A DNA stretch of 64,000 nucleotides. It comes from Oceanospirillaceae bacterium (GTDB lineage: Bacteria > Pseudomonadota > Gammaproteobacteria > Pseudomonadales > Litoribrevibacteraceae). Of the stretch, positions 38,091-47,767 are shown one piece after another (the first letter of the stretch is position 1; the number at the start of each line of letters is the position of its first letter). Made by a program: the position numbers and the translations under genes. Where the stretch lies: the NCBI GenBank assembly GCA_015665455.1, contig JADFAD010000001.1:558001-622000 (forward strand). Reading direction: 5' to 3'. The notes below the pieces were generated by a model. It was given only the letters and a program-made list of their open reading frames with translations. It was not told where the DNA came from and did no database searches.

Positions 38091-38137
38091 AAAGGATTAT
38101 CAAACCGTTAATACGTCATGATGAGGTAAACCAATCA

Positions 38138-39076
38138 ATGGCAAATACCCTTCAAAAGTCTCGTTTGATCGCAAGAACTGCTTTCTTTGCCTTGTTCTTA
38201 CTGGCTCCAGTGTTGAATATCTTTCGTTTTGATCTTACTACCACCAACTTCATTGTTTTTAATCAGGTATTGTCCTTTGAGATCACCGCTGAGTGGTTGA
38301 AAACCACAGATGCAATGGACACAGGCTTAAGAATACTCACTCGCTTTGTTTTGCCTCTTATTGTGATTGTGATCGTTGGGATTTACATTTTTTGGCGGTG
38401 GGGACGAATCTATTGTGGGTGGTTATGCCCTCACTTCTCTGTTGTTGAATTAGTTAATGATTTGATGAAGCGCCGTACGGGTCGAGTTACGATTTGGGAA
38501 TCGTCTAAAACGGGAGAAATATCTCATTGGTACGATTGGGTTCTTATTGTGTTGGTTTCTGCGTCCATTGCTTTCTTGTGGGCCTTGGGATTGCTGTCGT
38601 ATTTATTGCCGCCGATACCAATGTACATTGATGTCTTCACGGGTGAACTCTCTCGTAATCCGACGATTTTTTTGATCGCAGCAACCACGGCGTTCACATT
38701 GGACTTTGTTTTAGCCCGTCATCTCTTTTGTAAATACGGTTGTGCTCTGGGCGTCATGCAAAGTTTGTTCTGGATGATGAACAGCCGATCTATGTTAGTC
38801 GAATTTGATCGAGATCGAGCAAAACTGTGTCAGAGCTGTGATAAAGATTGCGAAACAGCCTGCCCAATGCGTTTACCTGTTCGAAGCTTTAAACGAGCCA
38901 AGTTCACTTGCACGCAATGCGCCCAATGCATCAGTGCTTGCCAAGAAGTTCAGAAAGACAACCCCGGTGGTGAGTTGTTGGGGTGGAATGCAGGTGAGAA
39001 AACAAGGCACAGCTCCTTGATTCCGATCAAAACCTTACCTTCAGAAACGCGTCACAATAGAAAAAATAAAGACTGA
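38138..39076 (+). CDS. NosR/NapH/CcoG-like 4Fe-4S membrane protein
   Basis: A 312-residue membrane protein with four or five helices. Two cysteine pairs follow helices (YCGWLCPHF and FCKYGCALG), as in NapH/NosR/CcoG relatives. A C-terminal double ferredoxin domain has CQSCDKDCETACP and CTQCAQCISACQ. It sits between norB and norD, so a role in supplying electrons or metal for Nor maturation is likely but inferred. I do not know a settled gene name for it. Confidence 0.82.
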   Translation: MANTLQKSRLIARTAFFALFLLAPVLNIFRFDLTTTNFIVFNQVLSFEITAEWLKTTDAMDTGLRILTRFVLPLIVIVIVGIYIFWRWGRIYCGWLCPHFSVVELVNDLMKRRTGRVTIWESSKTGEISHWYDWVLIVLVSASIAFLWALGLLSYLLPPIPMYIDVFTGELSRNPTIFLIAATTAFTLDFVLARHLFCKYGCALGVMQSLFWMMNSRSMLVEFDRDRAKLCQSCDKDCETACPMRLPVRSFKRAKFTCTQCAQCISACQEVQKDNPGGELLGWNAGEKTRHSSLIPIKTLPSETRHNRKNKD

Positions 39077-39103
39077 AATCAGTTCAACGTATAGGAGTTG
39101 GCC

Positions 39104-40939
39104 GTGGAAGAATATGTAGGTTATAAGTGGCACCAATTCATCACTGGCAAAGCCTCTACGGAGTACCCCAAAGCAGCAGTAAAGCTCAAAGATTGCGGCT
39201 ATGAAATTGGGGTGTTATTTCGCGCGTTAGGCGGTGATGTTGGGTTACGAATTGAGGCGGCAACGCCTCGCGATTATTACATGCGGCGTTCTTTTTTGCA
39301 GAAAATAGCAGGGACTCACGAACAGGTTGAACTTACATGGCGTGATCAAGAAACCTTGCGCTTACCAGAACGCTTGGCGCTTTTCCCATTCCCTAAATTA
39401 AATAAGCATTTGTATATTTGGTTGGCGGCCTTAGCGGCTCAACAAAATTCGGCGTTCACTAACTGGTTTGTTGATAATCAACGCCTGACGGTGAATGTTC
39501 TTGAGCAATACCCAGGCATGAAACCCATTTATCAATCCTTGGTGGATGCGTTTATTGCGTTACGCCCCAATATTAATACGCTTGACGAACAAGCCGCAAA
39601 ACAAGAGCAAGCCATTCAGCAAGCACTGATAAAACCTGGAAGTGTTAATCAATTTCCTTCTGCCGATTATGCACCTCCGCCTGTTTATCTGTGGATGTAC
39701 CCTGCAAATCTAAGTGCCTGTACGGATGCAGCCAGTTTGCCAGCGGAAGACTCTGATGAGGGTTCCGTTTCAAGTGGCAAGAAGAAACAAGGTAAGCGTA
39801 AAAAAGGGGAAGTTACAGAAAGCTATGATAAGAACAACGGCATCATGGTGTTCCGTTTAGAGAATTTGTTTAGCTTCAGTGAATTTGTACCTGTCGACCG
39901 AGCAGGGGACGACACCGATGAAGAAGATGCTGCACAAGTGGCAGAAGATCTAGACGTCATTACTGTATCGCGAGACAGAAAAGCAGCGTCCTCAAGCATC
40001 AAGTTTGATTTGGACCTACCTTCTACTGAACATGATGATTTGCGCTTGGGGGATGGTATTTTATTGCCCGAATGGGATTACCGCACTCAACGGTATTATC
40101 AAGATCATTGCTGCTTACAGCCTATGCTGGGCGAGCCGGACGAATCCATCACCGGTCAGTTGCCTGATCACTTAAGGCAAGACGCGGCAAAATTAAGGCG
40201 TCAGTTTTCGGGTTTGAAACCCGTTCGACAATGGATTAACCGCCAGCAAGACGGTGATGAGCTGGATCTTGATAATTGGATGCATCACATGGCGGATAAA
40301 AAGGCCGGTGCAGCCAGTGGAGAGCAAGGTTTCTATCGTACGTTCAACAACCAAGTAAGAGACTTGTCGTGTTTGATATTAGCGGATCTATCTTTATCAA
40401 CAGATACTTGGATTAACAATGATCAACGGGTGATCGACGTAGTTCAAGACAGTCTTCAGTTACTTTGCGAAGCGCTTGCTGCGACAGGAGATCGCTTCTC
40501 GGTGTATGGTTTTTCTTCCCGAAAACGGGACCATGTCCGGTTCAATGTCATCAAGAACTTCAATGAACGATACAATGAACAAGTCCGTGGACGTATTCAG
40601 CACCTAAAACCCGGTTATTACACTCGAATGGGGGCGGCCATTCGCCAATCCACCAAAGTCCTTGCGAATGAAAAAAGTCACCAGCGGGTATTAATGATCG
40701 TGACCGATGGAAAACCGAATGACTTGGACTTATACGAAGGCCGCTATGGCGTAGAAGACACTCGTATGGCCATCATTGAAGCGAAGCAAGCTGGCTTGCA
40801 GCCTTTTTGCGTAACCATTGATGATGAGGCTGATGAATATCTACCGCATTTATTTGGAAAAAATGGCTTTGTGGTGATTAAAGATCCGGCGCAGCTACCG
40901 AAAGAACTGCCTAGGTTGTATGTGAATCTGACGAGGTGA
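39104..40939 (+). CDS. norD: NorD, VWA-domain NO reductase activation protein
   Basis: A 611-residue cytoplasmic protein from the GTG at 39104, with AGGAG six bases upstream. It has a C-terminal von Willebrand A domain: the MIDAS motif DLSLSTD near residue 425 and VTDGKPNDLDLYEGRYG. A charged low-complexity segment (GKKKQGKRKKGE) lies near residue 230. NorD works with the NorQ ATPase in NorCB activation; norQ lies 18 kb upstream. Confidence 0.92.
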   Translation: MEEYVGYKWHQFITGKASTEYPKAAVKLKDCGYEIGVLFRALGGDVGLRIEAATPRDYYMRRSFLQKIAGTHEQVELTWRDQETLRLPERLALFPFPKLNKHLYIWLAALAAQQNSAFTNWFVDNQRLTVNVLEQYPGMKPIYQSLVDAFIALRPNINTLDEQAAKQEQAIQQALIKPGSVNQFPSADYAPPPVYLWMYPANLSACTDAASLPAEDSDEGSVSSGKKKQGKRKKGEVTESYDKNNGIMVFRLENLFSFSEFVPVDRAGDDTDEEDAAQVAEDLDVITVSRDRKAASSSIKFDLDLPSTEHDDLRLGDGILLPEWDYRTQRYYQDHCCLQPMLGEPDESITGQLPDHLRQDAAKLRRQFSGLKPVRQWINRQQDGDELDLDNWMHHMADKKAGAASGEQGFYRTFNNQVRDLSCLILADLSLSTDTWINNDQRVIDVVQDSLQLLCEALAATGDRFSVYGFSSRKRDHVRFNVIKNFNERYNEQVRGRIQHLKPGYYTRMGAAIRQSTKVLANEKSHQRVLMIVTDGKPNDLDLYEGRYGVEDTRMAIIEAKQAGLQPFCVTIDDEADEYLPHLFGKNGFVVIKDPAQLPKELPRLYVNLTR

Positions 40940-41094
40940 TTCATCGGTTTGTTATAATGAGTTTTTTTTCTGTTATGATAGAAAAGGTTTAATGAAAAGA
41001 AGCTAAAAGGTGTAATTATGGTTGGCCCAAGGTTACGGTAATTGTTTCTATTCTTCCTTTTCTTGAAATGTGTTTTTGAAGATTTTTTAAAACA

Positions 41095-41607
41095 ATGACT
41101 GAAACTCCAAAATATAATTGGTCATGCAATGCATGCAAGAATACTGTTCAGGCTGGTATTTCTATCTGTCCTCATTGTGGTCTTGAGGCTGGAGCTAATG
41201 GAGAGGCGACAGACAAGTACAGGGATCCTAGCGCTTATTTGCAAGCTATGGTTAGAAAACAGTTTGAAGGCTTTATTAGTGCGTTAATCTATTTTCCGAT
41301 TTTTATTTTTGCTTTGCTAGTAAATAACCAGACTGAGAAAGCTCTTTTATTTTTCTTGGTAAGTCTCTTGTTTGTCATCTTGAAATTTCAAAATATTCTT
41401 AGGGCTTTTAAAGATATTTCCTACTTTGCGATGTGTGTTATGCATAGTTCGATATTGGCTTTAGGGTATGGCTTCAAGTTGACTTATTTCTCTTCTCTGG
41501 ACGCGGGCTATATCTTTGTATTTTTTATCATGTCTTGTCTTTTCAACTTTTACCTATTGAAGGGACAAAAAGGTAAAGATGCATTAGTAAGGTATCATTT
41601 GAATTGA
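41095..41607 (+). CDS. Zinc-ribbon membrane protein, hypothetical
   Basis: A 170-residue protein with an N-terminal zinc ribbon (CNACKNTVQAGISICPHC) and about four hydrophobic helices after residue 60. It is AT-rich compared with the nor genes. The function is unknown. It begins the 10-kb stretch that has no visible link to denitrification. Confidence 0.65.
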   Translation: MTETPKYNWSCNACKNTVQAGISICPHCGLEAGANGEATDKYRDPSAYLQAMVRKQFEGFISALIYFPIFIFALLVNNQTEKALLFFLVSLLFVILKFQNILRAFKDISYFAMCVMHSSILALGYGFKLTYFSSLDAGYIFVFFIMSCLFNFYLLKGQKGKDALVRYHLN

Positions 41608-41616
41608 TTCTTTAAG

Positions 41617-42165
41617 TTAACGCTTGCGAACGTATCGACTCTTTACCATAGCGTCGAGCAGTACTTCCGTTTCAATGTGTTCAAAGGTTTGGCTCATGTC
41701 CAAATCACTGAATAATGGTGAGCCTCCACCCAATAAGACAGGAACTCGGGTGATCACCATTTCATCAATCAAATCTTCTTGTAAAAAGCCTTGAATGGTA
41801 ATGCCTCCATCGATGTAGAGGTTTTCAAAGCCGTGAGTGTTTAGGCCTGAAACCACATGAGACATAGCGTCTTTTACTTTTGAATAACCCAGTAATTGCG
41901 CTTTATCTCTATATTCTTCGGGGATGGAATCCAGAGAATTACTCAAAACGAATACCGGTTTGGTGTACGGCCAGTCACAGTCTAAATCGCATACGGCTTC
42001 AAAGGTATTTCGACCCATCACGAGTGCATCAATACGATTCATGAACTCATCAAAACCAAAATCTTTATCGTCTGGGTTTGGTATTTCAAACAGCCAATCA
42101 AGCCCATTATCTCTGTCTGCGATGTAGCCATCCAAACTGGTGGCAATGTAGATAATGTTACTCAT
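41617..42165 (-). CDS. Dihydrofolate reductase-like (RibD C-terminal domain) protein
   Basis: A 182-residue protein with the DHFR/RibD fold: IIYIATSLDGYIAD at the start, ALVMGRNTFEAV and YIDGGITIQGFL later. Members often reduce unknown pterin- or flavin-like substrates; none can be named here. It overlaps the upstream solute-binding gene by four bases (ATGA), showing coupled translation. Confidence 0.87.
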   Translation of the reverse strand: MSNIIYIATSLDGYIADRDNGLDWLFEIPNPDDKDFGFDEFMNRIDALVMGRNTFEAVCDLDCDWPYTKPVFVLSNSLDSIPEEYRDKAQLLGYSKVKDAMSHVVSGLNTHGFENLYIDGGITIQGFLQEDLIDEMVITRVPVLLGGGSPLFSDLDMSQTFEHIETEVLLDAMVKSRYVRKR

Positions 42166-42971
42166 GGTTGTGGGCTCATTGTGTTAGGTGCGTAGTTTGG
42201 TAAGTGATTTCTATGGATTTCAATGATTTTATCAAGATTTGGGTCGGAGTGATGCAGCTTATTCACTGCTTTTTTTAGTGTGTTGATGATCGATGGGGTC
42301 TGTTGAATTGCTTTAGATTCTTTAGAGCACTGGAGCCAAGCTTCTTTGGTTTGAAGTGTAATGTACTGGTTGGCTGCATACGTGTATTGCATGTCGATCC
42401 ACTCTTTGCCGCCTACGAATCCATCAATTCTTTTTAGTTTGAGCATCCGTAAACCATTCTCATAATTCTCTACCGGATGCTTTGTAAAATTTGTGTTGTC
42501 GTCGAACTTTGCGCCGTAATGGGCGCCGCTCACGTATCCAATATCTTTACCGTAAATATCTGATAACGTGTTGATTTGTATGTCTGGTTGAGTAACAAGA
42601 ATGACCGATCGTCCAACGACTTTTGCGACTTGTAGGTACGTGGACTTACGTTGTTCTGAGGTGAAAAATATTGAACAATCTATTTCTCCCATTTTTAACA
42701 GGCCGCTCATTCGTTTGAAGGGGTGCGCTTGTATCTTAAACGTGAAACCAGTGAGGCTTTCAATCTCTTTCATAATGTCAAAATAGATTCCGGCAGCCTG
42801 ACCATTCTCTTTATAGCCCAACGGCTTACCTATGTTGATGACGGACAACTTGAGCGCTTCATTTGCTGCAATGATGTTTGGGTTAATTAAAAATAAAAGA
42901 CCAATCATAAGAAGCTTTCTTGAAGAAGCCATCGGGATTGAACGAAGGAAACTAGAACGCTTTTTGGACAT
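42162..42971 (-). CDS. Periplasmic solute-binding protein (SBP family 3-like)
   Basis: A 269-residue exported protein. After a signal peptide ending near ANEA it shows LSVINIGKPLGYKENGQAAG and GIYFDIMKEIESLTGF, typical of family 3 amino-acid-binding-like proteins. No ABC permease is adjacent, so it may be a stand-alone sensor-type protein. It is the first gene of a two-gene unit with the DHFR-like gene. Confidence 0.78.
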   Translation of the reverse strand: MSKKRSSFLRSIPMASSRKLLMIGLLFLINPNIIAANEALKLSVINIGKPLGYKENGQAAGIYFDIMKEIESLTGFTFKIQAHPFKRMSGLLKMGEIDCSIFFTSEQRKSTYLQVAKVVGRSVILVTQPDIQINTLSDIYGKDIGYVSGAHYGAKFDDNTNFTKHPVENYENGLRMLKLKRIDGFVGGKEWIDMQYTYAANQYITLQTKEAWLQCSKESKAIQQTPSIINTLKKAVNKLHHSDPNLDKIIEIHRNHLPNYAPNTMSPQP

Positions 42972-43177
42972 ATATCTACTGATGGTTCATAAATATGGCG
43001 ATTGAGAAAATTATAGCAGCGAAACTTACTTTTGTTGTGTAAGTGGTTATCTGCCTTCCTCTTTTCTTTCATATTTTCGTAATCTTTTGTGCAATTTATA
43101 TTTTTATATTCTTTCTCAGCTTAACTGGATTGATCAGTTGTTCTCTTAGATAACTATAAAATAGTGTTGTAAAGCAT

Positions 43178-45661
43178 ATGGAAAGTAAATTTCGCTCTCT
43201 CTCATTCGCAGTACTTGCTGTGTCAGTATTAACCGCATGCAGTGATTCCGATTCGAATTCTGATTCTACAGATTCTGAGGCGACGGCCAGCAGTAATGAA
43301 ACAAGCGATAGTAGTGTTTTTACCAGCAGTACGGTGATTGACGCGGGTAACGTTTGTGCCGCTGGAGGTATCGAAATTGACATGGGTTTTGATACCAACG
43401 GCAATGAAACCTTGGATGACGATGAGGTGATTGGTACCGAAACTGTCTGCAACGGTGAAGATGGCCAAAATGGTAGCGTAGCATTAGTGACAGTGACATC
43501 AGAAGCCGCTGGTGATAGTTGTTCTTTGGGTGGACTACGTGTTGATGCAGGCGTCGATACTAATGATAACGACACATTAGATACAGACGAAATTACTGCA
43601 ACAGAATATGTGTGTAATGGTATAGACGGAGAAGATGCGAATGAGTTAATGACGGTCAGCAATGTGGAAGCCGCAGAGTTAGAAACGTTATCGTTTACTT
43701 TGACTTTATCAGACGTTCAGGCAAGCGACATGAGTTTTTATTACGGTACCTTGGATGCAACTGCAGAAGGCGGTGCCGATTATGAAAGTGTGGCAGGCAC
43801 AGTGACCTTCGTCGCAGGTGAAACAGAAAAAACAGTGTCGGTAGCGTTAAATTCTGATGCTCAATGCGAAGGTTCTGAGTATTTTGTATTTCAAGTGAGT
43901 GGGGAAGGTGCGAATGTTTCTGGGTTTGGAACCATTACCGACGTTTGCGATGTGGATTCAGATGATGATGGGCTCGTAGATATTCATTCCTTAGAGCAGC
44001 TGGATTGGATGAGAAATGATGTTACTGGTGGTTCATTATCGGATAACGAAGGTAATAGCTTAAACATTGGGTGTCCAGATACTGGCTGTAATGGCTATGA
44101 GTTAATGAAAAGTTTGGATTTCGATACCAACTCTGATGACGTTTTAGATGCCAAGGATGATTTTTACAATGCCGGTAGCGGATGGGAACCCATAGGTAAC
44201 TCAACAACTGCGTTTTCTACGAATTTTGAAGGCAATGGTTATACCATCAGTAATTTGATGGTTACCCGTACTGCCACGAATTACGTTGGCCTCTTTGGTT
44301 ATGTGGATGCAAATAATGCAGAGATCAGCTTTCAGAACATCAATTTTGAAGGTGACTTAACGTCTGTTTATGGTGATGAGTATGTTGGTACTTTGGCTGG
44401 CTACGTTACACCCAATGAAACTGGTTCCGTTAATATTAACTCAGTGCATGTAGAAGGTAATGTCTCCCGAGAAGGTTCAAGCAACATGGGTGGTTTGATT
44501 GGCAGATTCGAAGCCGATATTGATGACAATACTAACAGTGTCGCACTTCAAGATGTTTCTTTTGTTGGTACTTTGAATGATGACTCAGGCAGCAGCTATA
44601 ACACGGGAGGTATCATTGGCAAGGTAAATGATATTGCTACATTTACGCTGAGTGATTGTTCGGTTGAAGTGACGATGAATCTCATTTCGGGCGACGATGC
44701 GAACCTTTCGGAAGTGGGGGCAGTCATCGGGGAGTTATCCGTCGGTGATGACGGTGTTTCAGATACCGCCACTATTGAACGATGTGAAGCGCAGGGTTCA
44801 GTTGCCATTGATCAAGAATATACCGCAATGGCTGGTTTCATTGGTGCAGCAACAGTCGAAGGAACAAGCAGTTTATATGTGTCCTATATCAGCACAGACT
44901 TTGATATAGATACAGCAGCAACGGATGGCGATGATTTAGGGGGGCTATTTGGCACATTCGAAGTGCAAGATAATTCGGTGGTAGAAATCAGTCATAGCCA
45001 CACCAGTGGTGAGTTGGAAAACGCAGCGGGATCATCTACGGGTGGTTTGATGGGGGGGGGGTATATTGAATCTGGGTCAGTGAGCATTGCTTCATCCAGC
45101 TCAATAGCTAATGTCTATTCTTCAGATGGAAATGCAGGTGGTCTGATTGGTTTCTTAGAGTTAGAGACCACTGGATCAAGTATCGTAATCGAGAATAGTT
45201 TTGCGACGGGGACGGTTGAAGTGGGTGATGACGATGCTGGTGGCTTAATAGGTGAGCTTGAATTAGATGATTCAACGGCATTTTTCGAACTAACCAACAA
45301 CTATACATTGTCGGGCGTAACGGCCACTTCAAATGCAGGCAATTTGATTGGCTTAGTGGATGGTACCGCAGATAACGTTAGCTTCACGGAAAACTACTTT
45401 TTGAATGAAACATTCGATGATGCGATTGGTACAGGAGATATCAATGTAACTGATACGGATGAGCTGAATGATTTAGTCGGGGTTACTTTAGATCAAACCA
45501 AGTGTCCTGTCAGTGCAGGAGACACCAGTTGTAGTCCTGTGATTTACAGTGGTTGGAGTTCTATCGAATGGGATTTTGGAACGACGTCTCAATTACCAGG
45601 TCTCATCACGGACAGCGTTACGTATCGTGATAATAATTTAGATGGTGTGTTTGATGAGTAA
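43178..45661 (+). CDS. Large surface lipoprotein with DUF7151, Calx-beta and GLUG-type repeats
   Basis: An 827-residue acidic lipoprotein (signal ending VSVLTACSDS). Two DUF7151-like repeats (GxDTNxNxxLDxDE then VCNGxDG) lie at about 45-150, a Calx-beta domain at about 155-255, a short calcium-like DVDSDDDGLVDIHSLEQL, then many GLUG-type beta-helix repeats with GGLIG/GGLFG cores. A run of ten G (45052-45061) lies within one repeat and is in frame here. The protein is probably surface exposed and adhesive; that is inference. Confidence 0.85.
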   Translation: MESKFRSLSFAVLAVSVLTACSDSDSNSDSTDSEATASSNETSDSSVFTSSTVIDAGNVCAAGGIEIDMGFDTNGNETLDDDEVIGTETVCNGEDGQNGSVALVTVTSEAAGDSCSLGGLRVDAGVDTNDNDTLDTDEITATEYVCNGIDGEDANELMTVSNVEAAELETLSFTLTLSDVQASDMSFYYGTLDATAEGGADYESVAGTVTFVAGETEKTVSVALNSDAQCEGSEYFVFQVSGEGANVSGFGTITDVCDVDSDDDGLVDIHSLEQLDWMRNDVTGGSLSDNEGNSLNIGCPDTGCNGYELMKSLDFDTNSDDVLDAKDDFYNAGSGWEPIGNSTTAFSTNFEGNGYTISNLMVTRTATNYVGLFGYVDANNAEISFQNINFEGDLTSVYGDEYVGTLAGYVTPNETGSVNINSVHVEGNVSREGSSNMGGLIGRFEADIDDNTNSVALQDVSFVGTLNDDSGSSYNTGGIIGKVNDIATFTLSDCSVEVTMNLISGDDANLSEVGAVIGELSVGDDGVSDTATIERCEAQGSVAIDQEYTAMAGFIGAATVEGTSSLYVSYISTDFDIDTAATDGDDLGGLFGTFEVQDNSVVEISHSHTSGELENAAGSSTGGLMGGGYIESGSVSIASSSSIANVYSSDGNAGGLIGFLELETTGSSIVIENSFATGTVEVGDDDAGGLIGELELDDSTAFFELTNNYTLSGVTATSNAGNLIGLVDGTADNVSFTENYFLNETFDDAIGTGDINVTDTDELNDLVGVTLDQTKCPVSAGDTSCSPVIYSGWSSIEWDFGTTSQLPGLITDSVTYRDNNLDGVFDE

Positions 45662-45715
45662 TGTTTCTAACGGGTCGGTATGCATCATTTAATACGTAAA
45701 CAAGAAACAATCTAA

Positions 45716-45755
45716 GAAAGCCTTCACGCACTGAAACACAGAACGAAAGGCTTTC
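45716..45755. terminator. Candidate bidirectional terminator
   Basis: GAAAGCCTT (45716-45724) pairs with AAGGCTTTC (45747-45755) between two convergent genes. The 22-base loop is long and T-runs are short. Confidence 0.4.
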
Positions 45756-45788
45756 ATTGGATGGGTGTTGTTGGCCTATTGTCTTGAT

Positions 45789-47555
45789 TTAGGCGTCTTC
45801 TAACCAAGCCCAGCCGTCACGGTTACGTTGAGTTTTTACCAGCGTCCGTGTCGGTGTTTCCGAGTTAATATTTTTGTCTACCGAGTAGGCCTTCCACTCA
45901 CAATGATCACGAGTAAATTCAATGGTACTGTAGCCATTTTGGGTTGAGTTGAAGTATTTGATATGAGGGTTGTTCACACGAATGGCGTTTTCACTGACGG
46001 CTTGGATCAGTTCATCCTTTTCTCCTAAGCGCTCTACTTGGTTTGACAGCATTTCAAATAAGTTAGCAGATGAAACAGACGGGGTCATAAACTCAACTCC
46101 CGCAATATTTCGCCACCAAAGATTGGTTAAATGGCCATAGTCGTATTTCACATATGAGCTGATGTAGGTGTGAAGATCACCCGTTAATACCACTAAATTA
46201 TCGAGATTGGCATCGGCGACGGCTTCCATTAAACGATCACGTTCGTATTGATAACCATCCCAGGCATCCACGTTAATGTAAGCTAAAGGCTGACCCAGTA
46301 ACGACGCAGCCATACGGCCCATGAAAGTTTGATTGCCCAAAACAGTCCATTTTGCGGTACTTTCCTTCATCCCTTGTTTTAACCAATTGAACTGCTCATC
46401 ACCCAACATGGTCTGGCTTTCGTTGGTCATGTTGTCGCAGTTAAGGGGTAAATACCTTGAGAATATATCGTTTTCACCGCATGGATGAGGTGCTCGATAA
46501 GTACGGCTATCCAACATAAATAACTCAAATAAATCGCCAAATTTGAAGTTACGATAAATTTTGGTGAAATCGTGAGGGTGGTCCGCATTTTCATTAATAG
46601 AAACGCGTGTTGGTGTGTACTCTACCCAGGCTCTTTGGCTGTCTAACTTCAGTTGGCGAAGTGCTGTAGCATCGTTGCCTTCCTCGGTAACAAAGGGATG
46701 GTCCGGTGCACCTAAGGTGTCTCTGTCATAATCCCAATAGCAGTCATTCGCAGTTTCATGATCGTCTGTTGTTATGATCCATGTATGAACTTCCATGGCG
46801 TACTGAAGGTTTAAATCACTTCGATAGGTCTTATACAGGTGACGATAATCATTTAGGCCCAGAGCTACAACTCCGTCACTTGGAAGAATGATGGTTCTGT
46901 CTGCAAAGGGCAGGCTTTGGAATCTAGGGTCCCCAGCAGTTTCATAAATGAAATCACCAAGGTGTACGACAAAATCAATGTTTTCATCTTGAGCTACGTA
47001 GCTGAGAGCACCGTAATAACCGTTGGTGTAATCCTGACAAGTGAGAATGGCTAACTTAAGGTTTTTTAGATAACTGTTTTCCAAAGGCAGTGTTTTACAG
47101 CGACCGATTCGAGAGCTGATACCTTTGTAGATAAAGCGATAATAATAAGTCTGGTTGTCTGATAACTGTCCGTCCAGATCCACTTTGACGGTGTGATCTT
47201 TTGATGCACTGATGTTTGTCGCTTCAATGCTTCCTTCCAATAGAGGGAACTCACAGGCTGGATCTTGACTGACTTGGAATATTACTGGCTCGTAAGCGTC
47301 AAAATGATCTGCGTTGATGTGCGTCCACAACATGACACCTGAGGGTGTTGGGTCGCCTGAAGAGACCGATAGGTCAAACACCATACGAGCTTGATCGATG
47401 TTTATGTTTGAATTGTCAGGTAAGGAAGGGCGTTCTGTTTTTGACCCGAGATTGAAGAACCCTGCATTGGCATTTGTTGATGTTAAAACGTACGGGGTCG
47501 CAAAGGCTGCAGCTGAAGCGCCCAGAAACTTGCGTCGATTGAATTTAATAGTCAT
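45789..47555 (-). CDS. phoD: PhoD-type alkaline phosphatase/phosphodiesterase
   Basis: A 588-residue exported metalloenzyme. The N-terminus has a Tat signal (NRRKFLGASAAAFATPYVL). An N-terminal PhoD_N domain (SGDPTPSGVMLWT) precedes the catalytic domain with VVHLGDFIYE, TTDDHETANDCYWD and VLTGDLHTY, which hold the Fe/Ca ligands. PhoD hydrolyses phosphomonoesters and diesters outside the cytoplasm. It is monocistronic and divergent from an AraC gene; I see no clear Pho box. Confidence 0.92.
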   Translation of the reverse strand: MTIKFNRRKFLGASAAAFATPYVLTSTNANAGFFNLGSKTERPSLPDNSNINIDQARMVFDLSVSSGDPTPSGVMLWTHINADHFDAYEPVIFQVSQDPACEFPLLEGSIEATNISASKDHTVKVDLDGQLSDNQTYYYRFIYKGISSRIGRCKTLPLENSYLKNLKLAILTCQDYTNGYYGALSYVAQDENIDFVVHLGDFIYETAGDPRFQSLPFADRTIILPSDGVVALGLNDYRHLYKTYRSDLNLQYAMEVHTWIITTDDHETANDCYWDYDRDTLGAPDHPFVTEEGNDATALRQLKLDSQRAWVEYTPTRVSINENADHPHDFTKIYRNFKFGDLFELFMLDSRTYRAPHPCGENDIFSRYLPLNCDNMTNESQTMLGDEQFNWLKQGMKESTAKWTVLGNQTFMGRMAASLLGQPLAYINVDAWDGYQYERDRLMEAVADANLDNLVVLTGDLHTYISSYVKYDYGHLTNLWWRNIAGVEFMTPSVSSANLFEMLSNQVERLGEKDELIQAVSENAIRVNNPHIKYFNSTQNGYSTIEFTRDHCEWKAYSVDKNINSETPTRTLVKTQRNRDGWAWLEDA

Positions 47556-47767
47556 GGCTAATCCTACGTTGTTCTTTGGTTGTTTGTTCGGCGAGCGGGA
47601 TTTAACCTTGGGTGTGTTACAGCGCTAAGAAAATAATATTACAATTGCTCGAAATGCGGCTAATAGGGCTTTTTCGGACCCTATAATACTCGTAGGTGAG
47701 TCGTCTCTGATCGTAGAGTCTAAGTAAATCAAGCCTTCTCAAACTCGAACCAAATCAGGAAAGACGT

